A stretch of 64,000 nucleotides of DNA from Lonepinella koalarum (GCF_004565475.1 NZ_SRHX01000001.1:310001-374000); one strand, 5' to 3'. Positions 27,979-37,404 are shown, counted from the stretch's first letter. Program-made: numbers and translations. Notes: generated by a model not told the origin, from the letters alone.

Positions 27979-30501
27979 TTACTCCCCAATTAATTGCTGT
28001 GCCAACGCCCAAAAAGCGGCTTCTGACTGTTGACGCTGTTGCTGAATTGCTTGTAGTGTTTCGGCATAACGTAAATGCAAGGTTTTTAAACGTTGTGCTA
28101 ACTGGCGTGAATGGCTATGCGTAATATTTTCTAAGTCTGCGACTAATCTGGTCAGCCATTTTTGGGCTAACAGGGTTTTGATTTCAGTGACGGTTAGAGT
28201 TTGGTAACGTTGTTCCACCTTGATGTCAAGGGCGGGTTCTTTCTCCTTTAAGGTCGATTTTAAGCTCTTAATCTGTTGACTCGTCTGCTCAATAGATTTT
28301 AATAGGGCGAATTTGTCGCTGGCATCTTCTTCGCCCAGTAAATCCAATAATGCCGTTTTCGCTTTGTTGGCATTGCTCTTAGCGGTCTTGATAATATCGG
28401 AAAGTGCGGTTAAATCTTCTTCATTTTCCACCGCACTTTGCAGTTCATCTTGAGCAGTTTGTAGCGGTTCTTCTTGTTGTGTGATTTGATTTTTTAGTTC
28501 GGCACAGAGCGTCACATCATCATTAAAAAAGGCTTCTGCAATCAGGGAGTTAGGCAAAAGCACGCCCTCATTGCCGTCTTGTACTTCCTTACCAGATTTA
28601 ATAATCATATTGGGTTGTAACGCTTTTGCGTAACTAAAATCTAAATCATGTTCAGCAATCAGCTCAAGATCGGGCTGAATTTGATTACGCCAGCTATCCA
28701 CAAATAACTGATAGGCCTCATAAGGATCGGTAAAATGGGATTGTTCAAAATAGCCAAATAATTGTTGTTCTAATTGCTGAAAACTTAACAAAATTTGTTC
28801 AGAATCTAATGCGGTTTCTGCCAATAACAGATTTTTGACGTTCTGTTGCCATTGTTCAATGTTGGCGTGCATTTGGGTAATAAACGCCTGATAATCGGGG
28901 TCTTGTGAGATACAATTAAAAATATCGTCTGGCTCCACATTCAAACTGACGAATTTCGGGCGTAATGGGCGAAATAATTTTTCTTTTAACGCTGGAAAGG
29001 CTTGCCAGAACCGATCAAAATGTGCAATGTCTTGTTCTGGAATGCCCCCTTTTAAATGGGCGTCAATATTTTGGCTTTCTGTTTGATTGATCGGAGTGAT
29101 ATAGCGTGGAATATTCAAATTAAATTGATTTTGCTCAATTTCAGTTAAGCTGGCAATATGGCTAAAACCATCAAGTTCAGCACGGTTCAAATAAACATCC
29201 AGAATTTTCTTAATATCACGCTCACGCAAGATGTTGGAATTTTTTTCTTTGCGGAAACCTTGCGATGCATCAATAAACAATACATTGTTATATTGAGTGG
29301 TTTTTCGCAACACTAAAATAATAGTGGGAATACCTGTGTTGGTGAAAATACCTGCTGGCAAGCCAATCACGGCATCAATTTGACCCCGTTTAAGCAGGGC
29401 AGTACGAATTTTTTCTTCTTCATTACCACGAAATAACACGCCATGGGGTAACACAATCGCCATGATCCCATCTTGTTTTAAATGATATAAACTGTGTAAT
29501 AAGAACGCATAATCCGCTTTAGTTGCGGGTGCTAATCCATAATCCCGAAAGCGTGGATCTTTTAATTGTCCGTTTGCATTATCCCATTTCGCAGAATACG
29601 GCGGATTTGCCACCACACAATCCACAAACAGCGGATCATTTTTACCACTAATAATCCCATTCGGCCAATCTTCTTTAAGCGTATCGGCATTGCGTAATAC
29701 CATATTGGCTGGTGTTACACCTCGCATTAATAAGTTCATTCTGGCAATATTGTAGGTGGTGGAATTATTTTCTTGTCCGTAATATTTAATATTATGGTGA
29801 TGTTTAGAATGGTTGGTTTCATCCCCCACAGCAAACAGCAATGACCCCGATCCAGCGGTTGGGTCATAGACCGTACAATGTTCTTTGTGCCGTAATTCAT
29901 TTGCCACAATCATCGCCATAATACGAGAAACTTCATGGGGCGTATAGAATTCCCCCGCTTTCTTGCCTGATGCCATGGCGAATTGTGCGATTAAATATTC
30001 ATAAATAAAGCCGAACGTGTCATATTCTCGATTGCTATCACTAATATTAATTTCATTTAATAACATGATTAAGCGACGAATGGCGGTTTCTTTTTCTGCT
30101 GGGTTGCTACCAAGTTTTTCTGATGTGAGATTGACATCTTCAAAAATTCCTTCAAAGTCATCACGTTGGCTGTCGTTAATATTTTCTCTAAAATGGCTTA
30201 ATGCGTCAGTGACGGCGGAAATTTTCCAGTTTTTGTTTTTAATATTCTCCACCCAAGTGGCATAAAGATCCGCCTCAAAAATAAAATAGCCTAAATCTTC
30301 TTGAATGGTGGCGATATCGCTTGCATCGACTTCTTTGGTAGTGATTTGATATTCTTTGTGTAAATGTTTTTCTTGATGTTCAGACAGAAATTTATAAAAA
30401 AGGAAGCCCAAAATATAATTTTTATATTCACTGGCATCCATTTTGCCACGTAAATCGTTCGCAGAAGCCCACAGTTTGTTGGCAAGTTGTTGTTTATTCA
30501 T
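27979..30501 (-). CDS. hsdM: Type I R-M DNA methyltransferase subunit HsdM
   Basis: Adenine-N6 methyltransferase that works with HsdS. 840 residues from the ATG at 30501, supported by AGGA 8 bases upstream and by the standard N-terminus MNKQQLANKLWASANDLRG; upstream in-frame codons are non-coding. EFYTPHEVS is at 184-192, SAM motif DPTAGSGS at 213-220 and catalytic NPPY at 299-302. It has a C-terminal extension of about 300 residues, partly coiled coil (LQTAQDELQSAVENEEDL), longer than the usual 500-residue HsdM and as seen in one subgroup. First gene of the hsdM-hsdS unit. Confidence 0.96.
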   Translation of the reverse strand: MNKQQLANKLWASANDLRGKMDASEYKNYILGFLFYKFLSEHQEKHLHKEYQITTKEVDASDIATIQEDLGYFIFEADLYATWVENIKNKNWKISAVTDALSHFRENINDSQRDDFEGIFEDVNLTSEKLGSNPAEKETAIRRLIMLLNEINISDSNREYDTFGFIYEYLIAQFAMASGKKAGEFYTPHEVSRIMAMIVANELRHKEHCTVYDPTAGSGSLLFAVGDETNHSKHHHNIKYYGQENNSTTYNIARMNLLMRGVTPANMVLRNADTLKEDWPNGIISGKNDPLFVDCVVANPPYSAKWDNANGQLKDPRFRDYGLAPATKADYAFLLHSLYHLKQDGIMAIVLPHGVLFRGNEEEKIRTALLKRGQIDAVIGLPAGIFTNTGIPTIILVLRKTTQYNNVLFIDASQGFRKEKNSNILRERDIKKILDVYLNRAELDGFSHIASLTEIEQNQFNLNIPRYITPINQTESQNIDAHLKGGIPEQDIAHFDRFWQAFPALKEKLFRPLRPKFVSLNVEPDDIFNCISQDPDYQAFITQMHANIEQWQQNVKNLLLAETALDSEQILLSFQQLEQQLFGYFEQSHFTDPYEAYQLFVDSWRNQIQPDLELIAEHDLDFSYAKALQPNMIIKSGKEVQDGNEGVLLPNSLIAEAFFNDDVTLCAELKNQITQQEEPLQTAQDELQSAVENEEDLTALSDIIKTAKSNANKAKTALLDLLGEEDASDKFALLKSIEQTSQQIKSLKSTLKEKEPALDIKVEQRYQTLTVTEIKTLLAQKWLTRLVADLENITHSHSRQLAQRLKTLHLRYAETLQAIQQQRQQSEAAFWALAQQLIGE

Positions 30502-30633
30502 GAAAATTATCCTTTTTTTTGAGCAATGATACGTTCGCTGTGATTGAGCGTAGGGTATTTTACGCTTATTTTTAGCCATTGTGCAATTCTGGCTTTTACG
30601 ATAAGATTTTTGTGATATTAACTGAATTATTTC

Positions 30634-30907
30634 ATGATCATGAGCGAAGCACTTTTCCCACACCGCAAACAACCAGAAATCTGCCCTCAATGTGGTTCGC
30701 CGTTGCATATTAGGCAAGGTAAAAAAGGGCTGTTTTTAGGCTGTTCGGCTTATTCAAATTGTGATTTTCTTGTGCAAGAACCAGCAGATAAATCAGCAAG
30801 ATGTTGTTTGTTCTGAATATGGTAAAGGGAATTAATCGCTCGTCGTGGGAGGCAAAGTAAGACTTTTTATGGGTGCAGATCATTTTCACCTCACTTTCTT
30901 ATTTTAG
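30634..30907 (+). pseudogene. yrdD: Decayed topoisomerase zinc-ribbon protein YrdD
   Basis: The open part to 30816 encodes one intact zinc finger, CPQCGSPLHIRQGKKGLFLGCSAYSNCDF, of the topoisomerase-type zinc-ribbon family. Full-length YrdD has about four fingers in roughly 180 residues. In the +1 frame after about 30785 a second finger is still visible but broken: VCSEYGKGN, a TAA, then SLVVGGKVRLFMGADHFH, with two cysteines replaced (Tyr, Ala). This indicates a frameshift plus point decay. Its end overlaps the yiaJ stop. It sits just outside the R-M island, next to hsdM. Confidence 0.75.
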
Positions 30908-31704
30908 ACCGGTATTTCCTCCATAAACCCCAATTCTTTTGAAATCAATAATGCCGTTTTTCTAATTTCACTGAGCAAAAAATCGATACCCATTTTTTTA
31001 AGTCGATAGATGGATGTGGAAATAGACACCGCATATTCCACTTTATTAAAAGCATCAAAAACTGGACAAGCCACACAGACTACACCTAATTCATTTTCTT
31101 CCTTATCCATGGCAAATTGAATTTGTCGGATTTCTGCTAATTCCTGTTGCATCAGGTGTAAATCCGTAATGGTGTTTTTGGTTAATTGTTGAATATTCTT
31201 TTGATGAGATTGCCAATAATTTGCGACATAATTACTATTATTTTCATAGGCTAGATAAAGTTTTCCCATGGCAGAACAATAAAGTTGTAGATATTGACCA
31301 ATGTATGCCCTTGTTTTTAACATACCTGTGGTCGGTTCAAGTTTATAAATCATAATGGCATGATCATCTTCTCGTTTGGAAAAATTCACAGTCTCGCCAA
31401 GGGTTAAATTAAGTTGCTCTAAATAAGGGGAAGCAATATGGATAATATTAAAAGATGAAAGGGTTTTTTGTCCAAGATTCAGACATTTAGTGGTTAAGCG
31501 ATAGCTACCTTGCGTATTGGTTTGTTTGATATAGCCTTCCGCTTGCAATCCTTGTAATAAACGGTGTACCGTGCTTTTATTAAGCTCAGCCAATTCCGCC
31601 AATTTGGCTAAAGGGCAACCATTTGGATAATCGCTCAACAATTCCAATAATTTTAACCCACGAATAAGACTTTGATTTCCCGTGTTTTTTGCTTCATTTT
31701 GCAT
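30904..31704 (-). CDS. yiaJ: IclR-family repressor YiaJ of the diketogulonate operon
   Basis: 266 residues. Winged helix-turn-helix at about 14-75 (LIRGLKLLELLSDYPNGC, LAELAELNKSTVHRLLQGL), then an IclR effector-binding domain at about 90-260 (YLQLYCSAMGKLYLAY, ENELGVVCVACPVFD, VEYAVSIS). It is divergent from yiaK, as in E. coli and Haemophilus, and is expected to repress yiaK-lyxK until a sugar-acid effector binds. GGGGAG precedes the ATG. Confidence 0.9.
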   Translation of the reverse strand: MQNEAKNTGNQSLIRGLKLLELLSDYPNGCPLAKLAELAELNKSTVHRLLQGLQAEGYIKQTNTQGSYRLTTKCLNLGQKTLSSFNIIHIASPYLEQLNLTLGETVNFSKREDDHAIMIYKLEPTTGMLKTRAYIGQYLQLYCSAMGKLYLAYENNSNYVANYWQSHQKNIQQLTKNTITDLHLMQQELAEIRQIQFAMDKEENELGVVCVACPVFDAFNKVEYAVSISTSIYRLKKMGIDFLLSEIRKTALLISKELGFMEEIPV

Positions 31705-31732
31705 AATTCTCCCCCCACAATCCTTGTTGACG

Positions 31733-31747
31733 TTTCACTATGTGAAA
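31733..31747. promoter_or_regulatory. Palindrome in the yiaJ-yiaK gap, candidate YiaJ operator
   Basis: TTTCACTATGTGAAA is a perfect palindrome with a 3-bp centre, 29 bp before the yiaJ start. IclR-family operators are palindromes of about this size. Assignment is by position only. Confidence 0.5.
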
Positions 31748-31763
31748 TACTTTTCTATAAAAA

Positions 31764-31779
31764 TGAGATCTAGCTCACA
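31764..31779. promoter_or_regulatory. CRP-like site upstream of yiaK
   Basis: TGAGATCTAGCTCACA with AAA before and AAATTT after it: nine of ten half-site bases match TGTGA-N6-TCACA and the flanks fit. It suggests catabolite control of the yia operon. Confidence 0.7.
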
Positions 31780-31915
31780 AATTTAAAAAATAATATATAA
31801 CCATTTGATTTATAAGTATTTATATTTCATTGCTTAAATTGACTTTTATGGTTGATAAGTGTACTTTATAAAACGTGATTTTACAATTTGAAATTTAGAA
31901 AATTTGGAGTACGCC

Positions 31916-32914
31916 ATGAAAGTTTCTTATGAACAATTAAAAGCAGAATTTAAACGTGTATTACTTTCCCGTAAAGTACGTGAAGATATTGCAGAAGAAT
32001 GTGCAACAGTATTTGCTGACACCACCCAAGCGGGAGCCTATTCTCACGGGGTAAACCGCTTCCCACGTTTTATTCAACAACTGGAAAACGGCGATATTAA
32101 TCCAGAAGCCGAACCGACCAAAGAGTTGTCTTTAGGAGCGATTGAACAATGGGATGCTCATCAAGCCATTGGTAACTTAACTGCTAAGAAAATGATGGAT
32201 CGAGCGATGGAATTAGCGGCAAAAAATGGTATCGGAGTGGTCGCATTACGTAACGCAAATCACTGGATGCGTGGCGGCGCTTATGGCTGGCAAGCGGCAG
32301 AAAAAGGTTATATTGGGGTGTGCTGGACCAATGCCCTTGCGGTGATGCCACCTTGGGGCTCAAAAGAATGCCGTATCGGCACAAATCCATTGATTATTGC
32401 TGTACCAACCAGCCCAATTACCATGGTGGATATGTCTTGCTCTATGTATTCTTACGGTATGTTAGAAGTGCATCGTTTACAAGGTCGCCAAACCTTTGTG
32501 GATGCTGGGTTTGATGATGATAATAATCCAACTCGTGATCCTGCCACTGTAGAGAAAAACCGTCGCTTAATGCCAATGGGATTCTGGAAAGGATCTGGCT
32601 TATCTATCGTGTTAGATATGATCGCAACGCTGCTTTCTAATGGTGAATCTACCGCAGCAGTGACGGAAGATAAAGACGATGAATATTGCGTTTCCCAAGT
32701 GTTTATTGCGATTGAAGTGGATCGTTTGATTGACGGCAAAACTAAAGAGGCAAAACTTAATCGTATTATGGATTATGTGCGTACCGCAGAGCCTGTGGAT
32801 CCAAATCAACCTGTACGTTTACCGGGTCATGAGTTCACCACGATTTTAGCCGATAACAAAGCTAATGGTATTCCAGTAGATGATACGGTTTGGGCGAAAT
32901 TAACATCGCTCTAA
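31916..32914 (+). CDS. yiaK: 2,3-diketo-L-gulonate reductase YiaK
   Basis: NAD(P)H-dependent reduction of 2,3-diketo-L-gulonate to 3-keto-L-gulonate. 332 residues from the ATG at 31916 (GGAG 8 bases upstream), same length as the E. coli enzyme. It belongs to the malate/L-lactate dehydrogenase type 2 family: [17 protein letters not shown] near 44, [19 protein letters not shown] near 116, and [23 protein letters not shown] near 220. First gene of the sugar-acid operon. Confidence 0.95.
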   Translation: MKVSYEQLKAEFKRVLLSRKVREDIAEECATVFADTTQAGAYSHGVNRFPRFIQQLENGDINPEAEPTKELSLGAIEQWDAHQAIGNLTAKKMMDRAMELAAKNGIGVVALRNANHWMRGGAYGWQAAEKGYIGVCWTNALAVMPPWGSKECRIGTNPLIIAVPTSPITMVDMSCSMYSYGMLEVHRLQGRQTFVDAGFDDDNNPTRDPATVEKNRRLMPMGFWKGSGLSIVLDMIATLLSNGESTAAVTEDKDDEYCVSQVFIAIEVDRLIDGKTKEAKLNRIMDYVRTAEPVDPNQPVRLPGHEFTTILADNKANGIPVDDTVWAKLTSL

Positions 32915-32919
32915 TTTAG

Positions 32920-32956
32920 ACCGCACTTTGGCTTGCAGATCAGTTCAAAGTGCGGT
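32920..32956 (+). terminator. Uptake-signal hairpin between yiaK and yiaL
   Basis: ACCGCACTTTG at 32920-32930 and CAAAGTGCGGT at 32946-32956 form an 11-bp stem with a 15-base loop, followed by GGCTTTTT. As it lies inside the operon it can only be a partial terminator. Confidence 0.7.
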
Positions 32957-32994
32957 GGCTTTTTCGTGAATTTTACAACATTAAGGATACTATT

Positions 32995-33456
32995 ATGTTT
33001 TTTGGTCATATTGCTAAAGTCGAGCCGAACCGTTATCCGCAAGCGATTCAACAAGCCTTGAATTATCTTAAACAGACCGATTTTGATTCTCTTCCCGCGG
33101 GGCGCTATCCATTCCAAGGCGACAGTTATGTACAAGTGTTAGATTTACAAACCCAGCCAAAATCAGCCTATCTGCCCGAAGTTCACCGTAAATATTTAGA
33201 TGTGCAATATTGGCATAAAGGCAGTGAACGTATGGCGGTCGCACCTGATTTAGGCAATAACCCTGTGGCAGAAGAATATAGTGCGGAAAAAGATATTCTG
33301 TTTTATCAATCTATTCCAAATGAGCAAGAAATTCTGTGTCAAGCAGGCAATTTTGCGGTGTTCTTTCCAGAAGATGCTCACCGCGGGGCTTGTGCTGAAC
33401 ATGAAACTGGGCTTATCCGTAAAATTGTAGTAAAAGTCGCAATAAATGAACTTTAG
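32995..33456 (+). CDS. yiaL: YhcH/YjgK/YiaL family protein YiaL
   Basis: 153 residues from the ATG at 32995 (AAGGA upstream); codons before it lie in the uptake-signal hairpin. Cupin-like family with DVQYWHKGSERMAVAPD near 71, EKDILFYQ, and FFPEDAHRGACAE near 125, whose His, Glu and Asp residues suit a metal site. Relatives act as sugar anomerases or isomerases; the precise reaction here is unproven. It sits between the reductase and the TRAP transporter genes. Confidence 0.9.
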   Translation: MFFGHIAKVEPNRYPQAIQQALNYLKQTDFDSLPAGRYPFQGDSYVQVLDLQTQPKSAYLPEVHRKYLDVQYWHKGSERMAVAPDLGNNPVAEEYSAEKDILFYQSIPNEQEILCQAGNFAVFFPEDAHRGACAEHETGLIRKIVVKVAINEL

Positions 33457-33462
33457 GAGTCA

Positions 33463-33948
33463 ATGATGAAATCCTTTGCCTTATTAGTCGGAAAAGCGAT
33501 TGAAGCGATAGTTGTGGTGATCCTTGCCGCGATGTCTATTCTCGTTTTTCTGAACGTTGTCTTAAGATACGGCTTTAATAGCAGTATCAATATTACCGAA
33601 GAAGTCTCTCGTTATATGTTTGTGTGGTTAGCTTTCTTGGGGGCAATTCTTGCTTTTAATGAAAATCAACACGTTAAAGTCACGATCTTAACCAATAAGT
33701 TATCAGAAAAAGGACGTAACCTGTTAGGTATTTTGACTGATGCAGTAATGCTGTTTTGTTGTTATTTAATCGTAGATGGTGGTTGGATTCAATTTCAATT
33801 AAATTTATCAAATTTAGCCCCAATTTCAGGTTTACCACAAGGCATTACTTATCTTGCGGCAGTGATTGCAGGAGCGTTAATCGGGGTATTAATTGTGGCT
33901 CGTTTAGTTACCCAAATTGGCATGTTAATTAAAGGAGAAACCAAATGA
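33463..33948 (+). CDS. yiaM: TRAP transporter small membrane subunit YiaM
   Basis: 161 residues with four membrane helices, the DctQ type: AIVVVILAAMSILVFLNVVLRY, EEVSRYMFVWLAFLGAILAF, and two more after residue 90. It partners YiaN and the periplasmic binding protein for sodium-driven uptake of a sugar acid. It starts 6 bases after yiaL and its stop overlaps the yiaN start by 4 bases. Confidence 0.92.
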   Translation: MMKSFALLVGKAIEAIVVVILAAMSILVFLNVVLRYGFNSSINITEEVSRYMFVWLAFLGAILAFNENQHVKVTILTNKLSEKGRNLLGILTDAVMLFCCYLIVDGGWIQFQLNLSNLAPISGLPQGITYLAAVIAGALIGVLIVARLVTQIGMLIKGETK

Positions 33949-35222
33949 CCGTTGTAATTTTCCTTTCTGCCTTATTAGGTGCGATCCTGCTCGGTGTGCC
34001 GGTTGCCTTTTCTTTATTGGTTTGTGGCATTGCGTTAATGGTGCATTTAGATTTATTTGATGCTCAAATCTTAGCCCAACAAATCGTGAGCGGTGCCGAC
34101 AGTTTCTCGTTAATGGCAATTCCATTCTTTATTCTGGCTGGCGAAATCATGAATGAAGGGGGATTATCCAAACGTATTATTGATTTACCGATGAAACTGG
34201 TGGGACACAAACGTGGCGGTTTAGGCTTTGTAGCCATTATCGCCGCCATGATTATGGCAAGTCTATCAGGTTCTGCGGTGGCAGATACCGCAGCAGTAGC
34301 AGCGATGTTATTGCCAATGATGAAAACCACAGGTTATCCAATGGATAAATCCGCTGGTTTGATTGGGACTGCGGGTATTATTGCGCCGATTATTCCACCA
34401 AGTATTCCCTTTATTGTGTTTGGCGTAGCCAGTGGTGTTTCCATTACCAAATTATTCCTAGCGGGGATTTTCCCTGGTGTGATGATGGGGCTTGCTTTAG
34501 GCACGTTATGGTGGTGGCAAGCTAAACGTTTAAACTTAATGACATTTTCTAAAGCGACTAAAGAAGAACTTTGCATTTCCTTTAAAAATAGTATTTGGGC
34601 GTTATTGTTGCCAGTGATTATTATCGGTGGTTTCCGTTCAGGTATTTTCACCCCAACCGAAGCGGGGGCAGTCGCGGCATTCTATGCTTTAGTGATTTCC
34701 TTATTCGTGTATCGTGAGCTAAAAATCAAAGATCTTTATCGCATTATTTTAGCTGCAGGCAAAACCACCGCAGTGGTGATGTTCTTGGTAGCAGCCGCCA
34801 ATGTAACAGGTTGGTTAATCACGGTGGCTGAATTACCACAAATGATGACCGAATTACTTGAGCCATTAATTGATAGCCCAACATTGTTGTTAATCGTGAT
34901 TATGTTTGCGGTATTTATTATCGGCATGGTGATGGATTTAACCCCAACGGTGTTAATTTTAACCCCGGTGTTGATGCCGTTAGTGGAAGAAGCGGGTATT
35001 GATCCCGTGTATTTCGGTGTGTTATTTATCTTAAATACCTCTATCGGTTTGATTACACCGCCAGTAGGTAACGTGTTAAACGTCATCACGGGGGTGTCAA
35101 AACTGCCGTTTGACCGAGCAGCGAGAGGTATTATGCCTTATATGCTAATGATGATTGTGGTTTTATTCTTGTTTATTTTCTTCCCTTCACTGATTTTAGT
35201 GCCATTGGGTTGGATGCTGTAA
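33945..35222 (+). CDS. yiaN: TRAP transporter large membrane subunit YiaN
   Basis: 425 residues, DctM type, with about twelve hydrophobic segments. Family signatures: MAIPFFILAGEIMNEGGLSKRI near 56, SGSAVADTAAVAAMLLP near 108, GIIAPIIPPSIPFIVFG near 143, TPTEAGAVAAFYAL and LNTSIGLITPPVGNVL near 364. It forms the transport channel with YiaM. Confidence 0.95.
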   Translation: MTVVIFLSALLGAILLGVPVAFSLLVCGIALMVHLDLFDAQILAQQIVSGADSFSLMAIPFFILAGEIMNEGGLSKRIIDLPMKLVGHKRGGLGFVAIIAAMIMASLSGSAVADTAAVAAMLLPMMKTTGYPMDKSAGLIGTAGIIAPIIPPSIPFIVFGVASGVSITKLFLAGIFPGVMMGLALGTLWWWQAKRLNLMTFSKATKEELCISFKNSIWALLLPVIIIGGFRSGIFTPTEAGAVAAFYALVISLFVYRELKIKDLYRIILAAGKTTAVVMFLVAAANVTGWLITVAELPQMMTELLEPLIDSPTLLLIVIMFAVFIIGMVMDLTPTVLILTPVLMPLVEEAGIDPVYFGVLFILNTSIGLITPPVGNVLNVITGVSKLPFDRAARGIMPYMLMMIVVLFLFIFFPSLILVPLGWML

Positions 35223-35262
35223 AAACAATTCATTTTACTTAACTCTCAAATGGAGAAATCTT

Positions 35263-36252
35263 ATGAAATTTTTTAATTTAAAAACTTTAACTGCATTTGT
35301 CGCTGCTGCGACTATGTTTGCAGCAACTAACGCTAGTGCTGATGTTAAATTACGTTTCGGTTATGAAGCACCGCGTAGCGATAGCCAACATATTGCCGCG
35401 AAAAAATTTGATGAATTATTGAAAGAAAAAACGAATGGGGAGATTAAATTAACATTATTTCCTGACAGTACCTTAGGCAATTCACAAACCATGATCGCGG
35501 GTGTGCGTGGCGGTACAATCGACATTGAAATGTCAGGTTCACCAAACTTTACCGGCTTAGTACAAAGATTAAATGTGATTGATATTCCTTTTATTTTCAA
35601 AGATCGTGAACATGCATTCAAAGTCTTAGACGGCGAAATTGGTCAAGGTTTATTAACCGATCTTGAAGCACAAGGCTTAAAAGGGTTAGCATATTGGGAT
35701 GTAGGTTTCCGTGCCTTTTCTAATTCAAAACATACGGTGACTAAACCTGAAGATATTAAAGGGTTAAAAGTACGCACTAACCAAAACCCTATGTATATTG
35801 AAGCCTTTACCCTATTAGGTGGCAACCCTGTACCAATGCCGTTAGCCGAACTTTATACCGCCTTAGAAACCCGTGCGGTGGATGCACAAGAACACCCAAT
35901 CGGGATTTTCTGGTCAAATAAACTGTACGAAGTACAAAAATTCTTGAGCTTAACCAACCATGGTTATACTCCGTTAATCGTGGTAATGAACAAAGCAAAA
36001 TTTGATGCATTAGCACCAGAATTGCAAACCGCTTTAGTAGAAGCTGCTAAAGAAGCTGGTCAATTCCAACGTGATTTGAATATTAAAAACGATTCTGAAA
36101 TCATTGAGAATTTACGTAAGGCAGGCGTTGAAGTGACAGAAACCATTGATCAAGCACCATTTAAAGCGGTGATTGAAGAGAAAGTACGTCAATCTTTCAT
36201 TGACAAAAATGGTGATGAGTTGATTAAAGCGATTGATGCATTGGCTCAGTAA
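35263..36252 (+). CDS. yiaO: TRAP transporter periplasmic binding protein YiaO, copy 1
   Basis: 329 residues. Signal peptide 1-26 (ends ASA-DVK). DctP family with RFGYEAPRSDSQHIAAKKF, FPDSTLGNSQTMIAGVRGG, the carboxylate-binding Arg in GLKVRTNQNPMY, and GGNPVPMPLAELYTALETR. It should bind 2,3-diketo-L-gulonate or a related sugar acid. It is followed by a second, very similar gene. Confidence 0.93.
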   Translation: MKFFNLKTLTAFVAAATMFAATNASADVKLRFGYEAPRSDSQHIAAKKFDELLKEKTNGEIKLTLFPDSTLGNSQTMIAGVRGGTIDIEMSGSPNFTGLVQRLNVIDIPFIFKDREHAFKVLDGEIGQGLLTDLEAQGLKGLAYWDVGFRAFSNSKHTVTKPEDIKGLKVRTNQNPMYIEAFTLLGGNPVPMPLAELYTALETRAVDAQEHPIGIFWSNKLYEVQKFLSLTNHGYTPLIVVMNKAKFDALAPELQTALVEAAKEAGQFQRDLNIKNDSEIIENLRKAGVEVTETIDQAPFKAVIEEKVRQSFIDKNGDELIKAIDALAQ

Positions 36253-36262
36253 TAACCAAACA

Positions 36263-36303
36263 AAAGTGCGGTAAAAAAATCATAATTTTTTGTACCGCAC
36301 TTT
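36263..36303 (+). terminator. Uptake-signal hairpin between the two yiaO copies
   Basis: 11-bp arms 36263-36273 and 36293-36303 carry AAAGTGCGGTA and its complement. It can form an intra-operon attenuator. Confidence 0.65.
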
Positions 36304-36341
36304 GCTGAATAATTCTAACTTGCGGTTAAACGGAGAATGTT

Positions 36342-37331
36342 ATGAAACCATTTAATTTAAAAACCTTAACGGCTTTTGTCGCTGCAGTAACGATGTTTAC
36401 AGCGAGTTACGCTGTTGCCGAAACCAGTTTACGTTTTGGCTACGAAGCTCCACGCAGCGATAGTCAACATATTGCGGCGAAGAAATTTGAAGAGTTGCTA
36501 AAAGAAAAAACTAAAGGGGAAATTAAATTAAAACTATTTCCTGATAGTACCTTAGGTAATGCGCAAGCTATGATTGCCGGTGTGCGTGGTGGCACGATTG
36601 ACATTGAAATGTCCAGTTCATCTAATTTTACAGGCTTAGAGCCAAAGATCAATGTGATTGATATTCCGTTTATTTTTAAAGATCGTTCACACGTTGTTAA
36701 AGTTTTAGATGGCGAAATCGGGCAAGATTTATTAAAATCCCTTGAAACACAAGGCTTAAAAGGCTTAGCCTTTTGGGACGTGGGTTTTCGCGCCTTTTCT
36801 AATTCAAAACATACGGTAACGAAACCTGAAGATATTAAAGGCTTGAAAGTACGTACTAACCAAAATCCAATGTATATTGAAACCTTTAGCTTGTTAGGCG
36901 GTAATCCCGTACCAATGCCATTAGCGGAACTTTATACCGCATTAGAAACCCGTGCCGTTGATGCGCAAGAACATCCTGTCGGAATTTTCTGGTCTTCAAA
37001 GTTATTTGAAGTACAAAAATATTTAAGTTTAACTAACCATGGTTATACCCCGTTAATTGTGGTGATGAACAAAGCCAAATTTGATTCGCTTTCACCTGAA
37101 TTACAAGCTGATTTGTTGGCAGCTGCGAAAGAAGCAGGGCAATTTCAACGTGATCTTAATGTGAAAAACGAAAAAGAAATCGTAGAAAATTTACGTAAAG
37201 CCGGGATTGAAGTAACCGAAACTATCGATCAGGCGCCATTCAAAGCCGTGATCGAAGAAAAAGTACGTAAATCCTTTATCGACAAAAATGGCGATGAATT
37301 GATTAAACAAATTGATGAATTAGCGAAATAA
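36342..37331 (+). CDS. yiaO: TRAP transporter periplasmic binding protein YiaO, copy 2
   Basis: 329 residues, same length as the preceding gene and well over 80% identical by eye, including SKHTVTKPEDIKGLKVRTNQ and the C-terminal FIDKNGDELIK. Signal peptide ends AVA-ETS. Differences cluster around EPKINVIDIPFIFKDRSHVVKVL and the surface. The nucleotide sequence has diverged at many third positions, so the duplication is not recent. It may widen the substrate range of the single YiaMN channel. Confidence 0.92.
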   Translation: MKPFNLKTLTAFVAAVTMFTASYAVAETSLRFGYEAPRSDSQHIAAKKFEELLKEKTKGEIKLKLFPDSTLGNAQAMIAGVRGGTIDIEMSSSSNFTGLEPKINVIDIPFIFKDRSHVVKVLDGEIGQDLLKSLETQGLKGLAFWDVGFRAFSNSKHTVTKPEDIKGLKVRTNQNPMYIETFSLLGGNPVPMPLAELYTALETRAVDAQEHPVGIFWSSKLFEVQKYLSLTNHGYTPLIVVMNKAKFDSLSPELQADLLAAAKEAGQFQRDLNVKNEKEIVENLRKAGIEVTETIDQAPFKAVIEEKVRKSFIDKNGDELIKQIDELAK

Positions 37332-37343
37332 AAAAATTGCGTC

Positions 37344-37384
37344 AAAATGCGGTGGAAAAATGTGATTATTTTGCACCGCACTTT
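37344..37384 (+). terminator. Uptake-signal hairpin (one degenerate arm) before lyxK
   Basis: AAAATGCGGTG at 37344-37354 and CACCGCACTTT at 37374-37384 pair with one mismatch. The left arm is an uptake signal with a G-to-A change. Confidence 0.5.
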
Positions 37385-37404
37385 CATTCAAAAGGAATAG
37401 AACC

